From assembly GCA_949742895.1 (NCBI GenBank), contig CATJRT010000267.1, forward strand, positions 1-12,226: a stretch of DNA of 12,226 nt, read 5' to 3'. This stretch comes from an uncultured Eubacteriales bacterium (lineage in GTDB: Bacteria > Bacillota_A > Clostridia > Oscillospirales > Oscillospiraceae). Positions 7,501 through 12,226 of the stretch are shown piece after piece (positions within the stretch are counted from its first letter, which is position 1; every line of letters begins with the position of its first letter). The notes under the pieces were generated by a model. It did no database searches. It was not told the DNA's origin and worked only from the letters and a program-made list of their open reading frames with translations. The position numbers and the translations under genes are program-made.

Positions 7501-9378
7501 ATCCTTGACCCAACCAGCGTTGCCAAAAGCATTTGCGATAGTCGTTGCCGTTACAGAGAAGCTATCCTGCTGGTAGGCAATCACCGCGCCGCCATCGGCG
7601 GTATCAACATCCACCTCGCTGATAGTCTCGGCGCCCTTATCCGCGAAGTGGACGATTTTCAGGGTTCCTTCTCCGTCCACCGCCGCCGCGTCGTCATAGG
7701 TGATCTCCACGTTGACGGGGGCCGCAGGCTCGATCTTTTTGCCGTTGTAGCGCAACTCGATGTCATAGAACCGGGCGCTCTTCAGCTCATAGCCGCCGCT
7801 GAACAGCAGGTCGAGCTGGTCCTCTACACTGACGCTGGCCGGATCAACCTCGCTGGGGTCCAGGTTCAGCGCCTTTTCCGTCCGCTCGAAATACTCCTGG
7901 TAGGCGTCGGAGCCTTCCTCAATTTCCTTCAGCGTCATAACGGTGCCGGTGGGCAAGCCTGCGTCGGAGCCGTAGCTCACCTTGACGGTGAAGCCCTCGC
8001 CCCGGTAGACCTGCTCGCCGGGGTTGCCCAGGGTAATGACGATGACATAGGTGGAGAACTCGCCGGAATCGAAGCTCACCTGATCCCGCTCAAACTCCGC
8101 GTTTTCGACCACGGTGGTTTCAGTTTCGCCGATATGGACCAGCTTGTAGTTCTCCGTATCGATGGCGGTTTGGGGCTTGATAACCACGCTGATCGGCTCG
8201 CTGGGCTCGATTTCCTCTCCGTCCGCATTGTAGAAGGTGATGTCAACGGCCTGCACAATGCCGATCTCGCCGCCCACGGTCTCGCTCACGGTGTCGATCA
8301 CGTCCTCCGCGTCCACCAGGGACACCACCATAGTGGTTCCCTCGGGGAATGCGGTGGCGGGTGCGCTGACGTGTACATCCATGCCGCCCGCACTGCCGGA
8401 AAACTCCACGGTCGCGTCAGGCTCTTCGACCTCCCCAGCCTCACCGGGGATCTCGGGGGACTCCGGTTGCCCGGCCCTGGGGCTCAGATCGACGATGGCG
8501 TAGACCGAGAAGCCATCCGTCATCGCGGCGATTTCGCCGCTGGTGTTCTCCACCGGGTCGGGATTCTCAAAGGGCGCGGCCTCCTGCTCCTCCGGCATAT
8601 CGGAAGGCTCCGGGACCTGCGCCGGCCCGTCTGCGTTTTCTTCGTCGCTGACCTGCTCCGGTTCGGCGCTCTCCTGCTCCCCGGCGTCCGCGCCAGGCAG
8701 GCTGCTCTCCTCTTCGGCGGCGTCCTGAGCGGGTTCGCCGCTCTCCTCTGCATTGGGAGCCTCGGGCAGAGCGCTCTCCTCCGGCTCCACAATCTCTGCG
8801 GGCTCCTGCACGCTTTCGCCGGGCTCCGGCTGGACCTCATCCTCGCCGAGCTGGATGGCAACCTCGCCGTCCCCGTCCAGCACAGCCAGCAGTGTGGTGG
8901 CCCCATTGTCATCCAGATGGACGATGGCAGGCTGCGACGCCTCGCGGATCAGCTCCGACTGAAGCACCAAACGGACCGCCTTGGACGGCTCGATTTCATT
9001 GCCGTTGTACTCCAATGCAATGTCCAGTACCCGGAGAATCTCCGCGTCCATGCTCTCGTCTCCGTCCAGCGCCGCCGTCCGGATCAGCTCGACCTCATCG
9101 TCGGTCAGCCGGCGCAGTGCGGCGCTTTCGTCCGCCTCGACGTCGTCCGGCAGCAGCACCCGTCTGAGGGCCATCGTCGCGTCCGCCGGTACGGCCCTGC
9201 CGTCCGTCTCAATACGCACGCTTACGCCGTCCAGCTCTCCGGCCAGATCTGCCGTCTTTGTGATCGCCGGCAGAACCAGCGAATACGTTGTGGCAAACAC
9301 CACGACGAGGGCAAGCGTACGGACCATCGCTTTCCGCACCCTGCTACCGCCCATAATCGCCTTCACCAAGTTTTTCAC
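4507..9378 (-). CDS. Large LPHTG surface adhesin, probable pilus tip subunit
   Basis: A 1623-residue wall-anchored protein. An N-terminal export segment lies at about 14-40 (RKAMVRTLALVVVF, then SLVLPAIT). Three copies of an Ig-like module follow, recognised by D-I-x-x-x-Y-N-G-x-x-I-E-P and then IVH/LVH (about 50-300, 320-450 and 460-612). The first copy is interrupted by an acidic Glu/Pro-rich stretch at about 183-281. A large Asn/Gly/Thr-rich region (about 620-1030) precedes a beta-helix-like region (about 1030-1200). Three Cna-B domains follow: K1258/E1310/N1355 (E-box FTLSETKVPAGY), K1366/E1414/N1469 (variant YTLTETWNSPDY) and K1480/E1531/N1580 (YHLKETVAPAGY). LPHTG is at 1586-1590, then GGMGT, a hydrophobic helix and a basic tail. 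The start is GTG (9376-9378) with AAGGGGAG eight bases upstream, 29 bases after the signal peptidase stop. The sorting signal resembles that of the major pilin, so the class C sortase likely incorporates it. The ligand is unknown. Confidence 0.9.
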   Translation of the reverse strand: MKNLVKAIMGGSRVRKAMVRTLALVVVFATTYSLVLPAITKTADLAGELDGVSVRIETDGRAVPADATMALRRVLLPDDVEADESAALRRLTDDEVELIRTAALDGDESMDAEILRVLDIALEYNGNEIEPSKAVRLVLQSELIREASQPAIVHLDDNGATTLLAVLDGDGEVAIQLGEDEVQPEPGESVQEPAEIVEPEESALPEAPNAEESGEPAQDAAEEESSLPGADAGEQESAEPEQVSDEENADGPAQVPEPSDMPEEQEAAPFENPDPVENTSGEIAAMTDGFSVYAIVDLSPRAGQPESPEIPGEAGEVEEPDATVEFSGSAGGMDVHVSAPATAFPEGTTMVVSLVDAEDVIDTVSETVGGEIGIVQAVDITFYNADGEEIEPSEPISVVIKPQTAIDTENYKLVHIGETETTVVENAEFERDQVSFDSGEFSTYVIVITLGNPGEQVYRGEGFTVKVSYGSDAGLPTGTVMTLKEIEEGSDAYQEYFERTEKALNLDPSEVDPASVSVEDQLDLLFSGGYELKSARFYDIELRYNGKKIEPAAPVNVEITYDDAAAVDGEGTLKIVHFADKGAETISEVDVDTADGGAVIAYQQDSFSVTATTIANAFGNAGWVKDDRMEILYGHRYMMPGTTSPSFLAGKQPEGAVPVFELVYLPNGTKPFENGYPVDHASGIFNPGTTIEQIINAMKTNPYVSQLSGVTIDFMMSATYDVSNDNQKINGHPINGATEVWDASGLGGVKITRGGGFAGYLIDMHQNTPAMQMKGNVIIDNAAKQINTYTGFDANGSISQPVAIQIRDGGLLMMINGSHITDSTISNSNYGTGVLLTSTTVSDGAAFNPSTQGGNIEIFNQEGNTGGTSSYIGKMAVAIEQKYGETRLKTASNPFQGNAVGVALHHGNSIGKWEDQVPNSVRVPVFLRDVEKWKSGDIVMNSGYTPPATHKSVVPADANKLIFMNSHDTTTRMGLEYYGGSGQGTYPVIRFYVGAVLNTRTGEWYATLGDAVLGQNPVKAPNDSRPAQPYIQDGDTLVFYGNTLEGVDININHNLTIRSSYSGELSNDTRSGTPCTATLSGTTITIASGKTVTFEGGIGGLTLDGNGSGARLITNNGTLNLQNGITLKNAKEYAVYQNGQFHLYEGAGFESNATDVFLVSPGKTDGNHYITLETVVPNQGGNVTVALGGENTQFNGRDVVVEGESILEQLGADYLNRFPLKDLYQEEFEYVYNENGGPNGVRVLELKQKETLLIRIHKVDEEGQPLAGAEFTVYQGGKEYALHGENNPHITNEAGLAEFSVREGQFTLSETKVPAGYTDAAKITFTVKKNSDGALTLTGDEFRRVGDAYEITITNRAKTVPVTLVKVDAQGNRLGGVPFTLDGTAVTTSDANDDSKGTVSLGSFAYGKTYTLTETWNSPDYQKLNGSINLTVGVDENGNLTLTKDGAGSSAADIQYDETNKCFVVTVTNNPSQVKVQLYKTDGSNNPLAGAAFELCDENGKVVFSGTSADNGYVSEEAWSIDVDKTYHLKETVAPAGYRAMAGDTTIRVNSNGGVIFNGGIASPLKAETKDGVIVITVPNNPGAELPHTGGMGTAVYTFTGIALMIGAALLMIEVKKKGRERA
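8536..8832 (-). other. Acidic Glu/Pro-rich low-complexity segment inside the adhesin
   Basis: Codons about 183-281 encode an E/P/A/S-rich disordered stretch (QPEPGESVQEPAEIVEPEES and similar) lying between VAIQLGEDEV and GEIAAMTDGFSVYAIVDL. The two flanks together resemble one intact copy of the repeated N-terminal module, so this looks like a linker insertion within that module. GC is high here: 8581-8640 has 41 G/C of 60. Confidence 0.65.
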
Positions 9379-9386
9379 AGCTTACA

Positions 9387-9394
9387 CTCCCCTT
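9387..9394 (-). promoter_or_regulatory. Ribosome binding site supporting the adhesin GTG start
   Basis: AAGGGGAG on the minus strand, eight bases upstream of GTG (9376-9378). The nearest in-frame ATG, eight codons further in, would cut into the basic start of the export segment and has no such site. Confidence 0.65.
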
Positions 9395-9407
9395 TGTTTG
9401 GAACTTG

Positions 9408-10268
9408 TTAATCGACTTTTCCGAATTCGTTCAGTGGCCAGACGCGGAACACGATTTTCCCCACAAGCTGCTCCTCCGCCACACAGCCGATTGCCGTGCT
9501 TCTTGAATCCACAGATACGCTACGGTTGTCGCCCATCACGAACACGCGGTTTTCCGGCACCTGATAGGGCAGCTCAATGTCGCATTCCCCGAAGGCCTGA
9601 TCAACGAGGTACGGCTCGTCGATCTTCACATTGTCCACGTAGACCGTGCCGTCCTCCGCAATATCCACCCATTGGCCGGCCTGACCGATTACGCGCTTTA
9701 CCAAAATCTTATTGTTATAGTAAAAGGCCACAAGATCGCCTGTCTCCATCCTGCCGCCGCGAACACTTACAACGAAATCCCCCTCATAAAGGGTGGGATT
9801 CATGGATGTGCCGTATATTTGCAGCACCGGCAGCAGCAGCACCGCTACCAGCACCGCCACCGCCGCCACAGTTACCATTGCGTAAACTGTCGTTTTCAGG
9901 CTCCACATATAGCGGTTTTTACTGCCCACCCGCTGAGCTTCCAGTAGAAGCTGCTCCCGTGTGGGCCGATCAGCGCTGCCCGGAGGCTTTTCTTCTTCCT
10001 CCTCTTCGGGTTCTTCCTCCCCGTTGGCCTGGCACAGCTCATCAAGGCACTCGGAAACCATGTCCCGTTCCTTTGTATCCAGCCTGCTTCCGCTGCGCAG
10101 GATGGCCTCGGCCAACGTCCCCATCTGCGTCAGGTGCAGCTCACGGTCCGCGATCCGCTCCTTCAGCCGTTGGTTCTCCCGTTCCAAACGCTCCGCCTTA
10201 CCGGTCTGTTCGGCGAGCAGCTCCACCAAGCGCCTGCGGCTGAGTTTTTCCACTTGCTTCTGTGTCAT
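9408..10268 (-). CDS. lepB-like (sip): Signal peptidase I with N-terminal cytoplasmic coiled-coil extension
   Basis: A 286-residue membrane serine protease that removes signal peptides from exported proteins. The catalytic part carries S155 in GTSMNPTL and K191 in ILVKRVIG, the Ser/Lys dyad, plus the MGDNRSVSVDSR box (245-256). Both dyad residues are present, unlike some streptococcal pilus SipA proteins reported to lack them. A single TM lies at about 127-149. Unusually, about 120 residues precede it: a heptad-like charged helix (about 5-45, LERENQRLKERI), a second helix and a poly-Glu tract at 84-94. Common Gram-positive type I peptidases have only a short N-terminus. I chose the ATG at 10266-10268, with a G-rich site upstream and an ATGA overlap with the preceding gene. 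The open frame extends 53 codons upstream but only into that gene. It probably serves the pilins and adhesin downstream. Confidence 0.92.
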   Translation of the reverse strand: MTQKQVEKLSRRRLVELLAEQTGKAERLERENQRLKERIADRELHLTQMGTLAEAILRSGSRLDTKERDMVSECLDELCQANGEEEPEEEEEEKPPGSADRPTREQLLLEAQRVGSKNRYMWSLKTTVYAMVTVAAVAVLVAVLLLPVLQIYGTSMNPTLYEGDFVVSVRGGRMETGDLVAFYYNNKILVKRVIGQAGQWVDIAEDGTVYVDNVKIDEPYLVDQAFGECDIELPYQVPENRVFVMGDNRSVSVDSRSTAIGCVAEEQLVGKIVFRVWPLNEFGKVD

Positions 10269-10696
10269 ACCAGATCCCCCCTGCATCCGCCTAACGCACT
10301 GTCCAGCAGAAGGATCAGCTCCAGCACGCTGCGAAAGGCCTGCTCTCCGCCGCCCTCTATCCAGGTCACGCTCCCCTGCCAGCTTGCGTGTTGGCGAAAC
10401 AGGAGGCGGATAATAAATGTTCCGCACATTCCTGTCTGCGGTCCAGGGGCAAGGTTCACACGGGGGGATAAATCCACCGGCGGCGGCGTAAAGGAACGCT
10501 TTGCCGTAAACGACTGAGGGAAGTGCACCGCGTCGAACAGAGCTTCTGTGCTGGTGAGGAATTGCACAAGGCCTTCAAACTCCTTACAGCCGCCCTCCAG
10601 TCCAGCGTTATAGCAGCGCCCCTTCATTACGCCGCGCTCATAGGAATCGACGCACAGGCGGGTGCTACGGTAGTTCTCTCCGCTCAGTTTTAACAT
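10265..10696 (-). CDS. Conserved-looking small cytoplasmic protein of unknown function
   Basis: 143 residues with no signal peptide and no membrane segment. The N-terminal half contains VDSYERGVMKGRCYNAGLEG and FEGLVQFLTSTEALFDAVHFPQ in two pieces. A Pro-rich linker (about 69-88) joins it to a C-terminal half reading TFIIRLLFRQHASWQGSVTW, followed by an amphipathic helix FRSVLELILLLDSAL. There are five cysteines scattered through it. I do not recognise a named family with confidence, though the two-part layout looks like a compact folded protein. The ATG at 10694-10696 has a GGGGGAG site about nine bases upstream. Its TGA overlaps the signal peptidase ATG (ATGA at 10265-10268), so the two are translated together. 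As first gene after the activator-type promoter it probably has a regulatory or assembly role in pilus production; this is inference. Confidence 0.8.
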   Translation of the reverse strand: MLKLSGENYRSTRLCVDSYERGVMKGRCYNAGLEGGCKEFEGLVQFLTSTEALFDAVHFPQSFTAKRSFTPPPVDLSPRVNLAPGPQTGMCGTFIIRLLFRQHASWQGSVTWIEGGGEQAFRSVLELILLLDSALGGCRGDLV

Positions 10697-10729
10697 TGCG
10701 TCTTCTCCCCCTTTCCCGTGTATGACCTT

Positions 10730-10781
10730 ACTTTACCAGCGGCGGATTACAAATCGCATTACATTGAGCGTCTGTAATGCA
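10730..10781 (-). promoter_or_regulatory. Main pilus-operon promoter module, SARP-type direct repeats
   Basis: Minus-strand order: TGCATTA (10781-10775), TGTAATGCGA (10763-10754), TGTAAT (10751-10746) starting 12 bases after the first repeat, ten bases, then the -10-like TAAAGT (10735-10730; 4 of 6). The -35 position reads TGCGAT, not TTGACA. GCATTACA/TGTAATGC also forms an 8+8 inverted repeat with a 9-base spacer (10756-10780). By my hand count 31 of 52 bases match the major-pilin promoter module in fixed register. It lies in the 106-base gap after the regulator gene. Confidence 0.7.
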
Positions 10782-10802
10782 AAAAGCAAAAAATATCATG
10801 TA

Positions 10803-12035
10803 TTATTTCTGTGGCCATGTCCGCTTCTGTGCCTGATCCCCGCTTTCAAACATTGGCTCCAGTGGAAACACGACGGACTGTATCCGAATCGGCGACCTGG
10901 GATACGCGCTGAAGAACGCCTGCACCACCCGTTCGCACACCTGCGTACTGTTTTCATAATTGGCCTGTACGAACATCAGAATGTATTGGGATGCGCTGCA
11001 GCACGCAGCAATGTCCCCGGTGCGCAAGCTCTTGCTGATTTGGGCATGAAGCTGCTCCATCGCGCGCTCCATGCTGCGCATTGAAAGCGGCTTGCCGTCC
11101 CTGCCCAGCAAAGAGAGTACCCCGATGTGGATTGCATCTCCCCGCCGCGCTGCTGCGCGTGCTTCTGCCTGGTAAAATAATTTGAAGGACGAGTAATCAC
11201 ATATGAGCGCACCGGGAACCGGATCACGCTCCTGCAACTGGCTTCGAATGCTGTCCGGCGTGAGGGCGCTTCCTCCTGCGTTGAGCACCAGTTCCTGATA
11301 GACGCGCTGCGTTTCCTCCTCCGGAATGACGCCCAGCTCTTTATAAAGCAGCGTACGCAGCTCCTCGTAGGCCGCCGCCGCGCCCGCTATATCGCCAAGG
11401 CCAGTGTAGGCATACATCAGCCAGCGGTACAGCGGCTCATGATAAGGTGACACACGAATTGCCTCACGGCAGTACTCCGCTGCCTCGCAAGCCAGCCCAG
11501 ACTCAATTAAAACCGGCGCTGCCTTTTCTAACGCCGCAATGTAAAGCTCCCGGTAATATTCGGCAAAAGGCTCCACCCATGGCTCCCCAGCCAGGCACCG
11601 GAGGAAGTCCCCGCAGAACAGCTTCAGCATCTTCCTGCAGTACTCTGTGCGCTTTGGCCCCTCGGGGATGCCGGCGCGGACCATGGACTCGAACCGCTCC
11701 GTGTCCAGCTCAACGGCGGCGTCCGGATTCCAGCCATACATACCGTTCTGGGTTATGACGAGGGACAGCCCCACCTGTTCTTCGATTGGCTCAATGGTGC
11801 GCCGCGCCCGGTAAAGCGTGGTTCGAAGCGCGGCGACGGGCGCAACGTTCTTCTTATCGCCGCCAAGTATGTGGATCAGCTCATCAACCGGCACCATCCG
11901 CTCCCGGTTGCAAATCAAATAGGCCAACAGATTTTTTACCTTGCGGGAACGGTCGTTCCCGCCACCAACCACTACATCGCCGCAGAACAGGGAAAACTCT
12001 CCGAACATCTGTACCTTTACTGCATTTTCACTCAT
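10803..12035 (-). CDS. SARP/BTAD-family transcriptional regulator with degenerate GGDEF-like C-terminal domain
   Basis: A 410-residue cytoplasmic regulator, the likely activator of the pilus genes. The N-terminal winged helix-turn-helix (about 5-105) contains SRKVKNLLAYLICNRERMVP and then AALRTTLYRARRTI, the usual SARP/OmpR-like layout. A BTAD helical (TPR-like) domain follows (about 105-250), with AAEYCREAIRVSPYHEPLYR and LRTLLYKELGVIPEEE. The C-terminal part (about 275-392) has the outline of a GGDEF/nucleotide-cyclase fold: a helix MEQLHAQISKSLRTGDI, then SASQYILMF where GGDEF would be, then a helix NSTQVCERVVQAF. The signature is lost, so cyclase activity is unlikely. I chose the ATG at 12033-12035 because GGAGG lies nine bases upstream and homology-like sequence begins there. 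The frame extends 55 codons upstream without a plausible start. It reads toward, and ends 106 bases before, the pilus assembly genes. Confidence 0.88.
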   Translation of the reverse strand: MSENAVKVQMFGEFSLFCGDVVVGGGNDRSRKVKNLLAYLICNRERMVPVDELIHILGGDKKNVAPVAALRTTLYRARRTIEPIEEQVGLSLVITQNGMYGWNPDAAVELDTERFESMVRAGIPEGPKRTEYCRKMLKLFCGDFLRCLAGEPWVEPFAEYYRELYIAALEKAAPVLIESGLACEAAEYCREAIRVSPYHEPLYRWLMYAYTGLGDIAGAAAAYEELRTLLYKELGVIPEEETQRVYQELVLNAGGSALTPDSIRSQLQERDPVPGALICDYSSFKLFYQAEARAAARRGDAIHIGVLSLLGRDGKPLSMRSMERAMEQLHAQISKSLRTGDIAACCSASQYILMFVQANYENSTQVCERVVQAFFSAYPRSPIRIQSVVFPLEPMFESGDQAQKRTWPQK

Positions 12036-12044
12036 AAGCCGCAA

Positions 12045-12049
12045 CCTCC
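12045..12049 (-). promoter_or_regulatory. Ribosome binding site deciding the regulator start
   Basis: GGAGG on the minus strand, nine bases upstream of the ATG at 12033-12035. It supports the 410-residue product over longer versions of the open frame, whose extra 55 residues look non-coding. Confidence 0.65.
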
Positions 12050-12122
12050 GGTTCCTCAGCACAGTCTGCCGGACTGCACGACCTCCGCAACCGTGCCAAA
12101 GGGCCCCACATCCACCCTCAAA

Positions 12123-12152
12123 ATTAGACAGAATTACACTTTTGTCTGAAAA
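12123..12152 (-). promoter_or_regulatory. Putative regulator promoter with overlapping inverted repeat
   Basis: On the minus strand, TTTTCA (12152-12147; 4 of 6 to the -35 consensus) and TCTAAT (12128-12123; 5 of 6 to the -10) are 18 bases apart. An inverted repeat AGACA/TGTCT (12126-12130 and 12143-12147) occupies the spacer and enters the -10, as expected for a repressor or autoregulatory site. Inside it is a single TGTAAT (12138-12133), the core of the repeats found at the two pilus promoters. The leader to the ATG is about 85 bases. Confidence 0.4.
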
Positions 12153-12226
12153 ATGCGGCATAGAGCAAGAGATTTTGGAAATGGCGGCTAAAAAAGGCAT
12201 AAAGACTGAAGCTGCAAAATATACTG
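12142..12226 (+). CDS. Possible start of a divergent gene (partial, cut by window edge)
   Basis: A plus-strand frame stays open to the window end. From TTG at 12142 it reads MSEKCGIEQEILEM, then continues (from an in-frame ATG at 12181) AAKKGIKTEAAKYT, a protein-like composition. Neither start has a good ribosome site; the ATG is preceded by TTGGAA. It would be divergent from the regulator. The stretch is too short to identify and could be chance. The remainder of 12036-12226 holds only the regulator's leader and promoter. Confidence 0.2.
   Translation, partial: MSEKCGIEQEILEMAAKKGIKTEAAKYT

Noticed and set aside
8520..8912. Minus-strand 130-codon Arg/Pro-rich frame overlapping the adhesin acidic segment
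   Set aside because: Out-of-frame shadow of the Glu/Pro-rich coding sequence, with no start signal.
7474..9411. Plus-strand open frame of 645 codons antisense to the adhesin
   Set aside because: It lies opposite a gene with clear domains and sorting signal. The translation is His/Leu/Arg-rich with no recognisable domain, and long antisense frames are expected opposite GC-rich, Glu/Pro-rich coding sequence.
10269..10427. 53-codon N-terminal extension of the signal peptidase frame
   Set aside because: It lies within the coding sequence of the preceding gene and is Arg/Gly-rich. The internal ATG has a ribosome site and an ATGA overlap, so the extension is read-through of an open frame.
12036..12200. 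55-codon upstream extension of the regulator frame
   Set aside because: The residues look non-coding and cover the predicted promoter, and the ATG at 12033-12035 has a well-placed GGAGG.

Overview
The window is a sortase-assembled pilus locus from a Gram-positive bacterium, read almost entirely from the minus strand (right to left). Evidence: three secreted proteins with LPxTG-type sorting signals (LPQTG, LPSTG, LPHTG), two different sortases, a membrane signal peptidase I, Cna-B/E-box pilin domains, strong AGGAGG-type ribosome sites and a BTAD/SARP-type regulator. The moderately GC-rich composition and the protein families suggest a gut Clostridia member (Oscillospiraceae-like). That placement is inference; no taxonomic marker gene is present.

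Layout in transcription order (right to left): a SARP/BTAD regulator with a degenerate GGDEF-like C-terminal domain (12035-10803); a promoter region (10781-10730); a small protein of unknown function (10696-10265), coupled by an ATGA overlap to a signal peptidase I with a cytoplasmic coiled-coil extension (10268-9408); a 1623-residue LPHTG adhesin, probably the pilus tip (9378-4507); a 221-base gap holding a second promoter, a palindrome and a long leader; the major pilin (4285-2897); a class C pilin-polymerising sortase (2838-1990); a proline-rich minor/basal pilin (1950-868); and a second sortase overlapping it by 11 bases (878-258), likely the anchoring enzyme. A strong hairpin terminator (132-172) closes the operon. 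At the left edge is the last ~20 codons of a plus-strand gene resembling a transposase tail. The right edge holds the regulator's promoter and possibly the start of a divergent gene.

Working model: signal peptidase processes the exported subunits, class C sortase polymerises the LPSTG pilin and caps it with the adhesin, and the second sortase attaches the shaft to the wall through the LPQTG basal pilin. The main new observation is a 52-base promoter module present twice, upstream of the assembly/tip genes and upstream of the major pilin. Both copies have the same spacing of TGCA, TGTAATGCGA, TGTRAK and a -10-like hexamer, and neither has a canonical -35. This is the architecture expected for activation by a SARP-type regulator, and such a gene lies directly upstream. 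The major-pilin copy additionally carries a perfect 10+10 palindrome over its -10/start site, so the shaft subunit may be under separate control.
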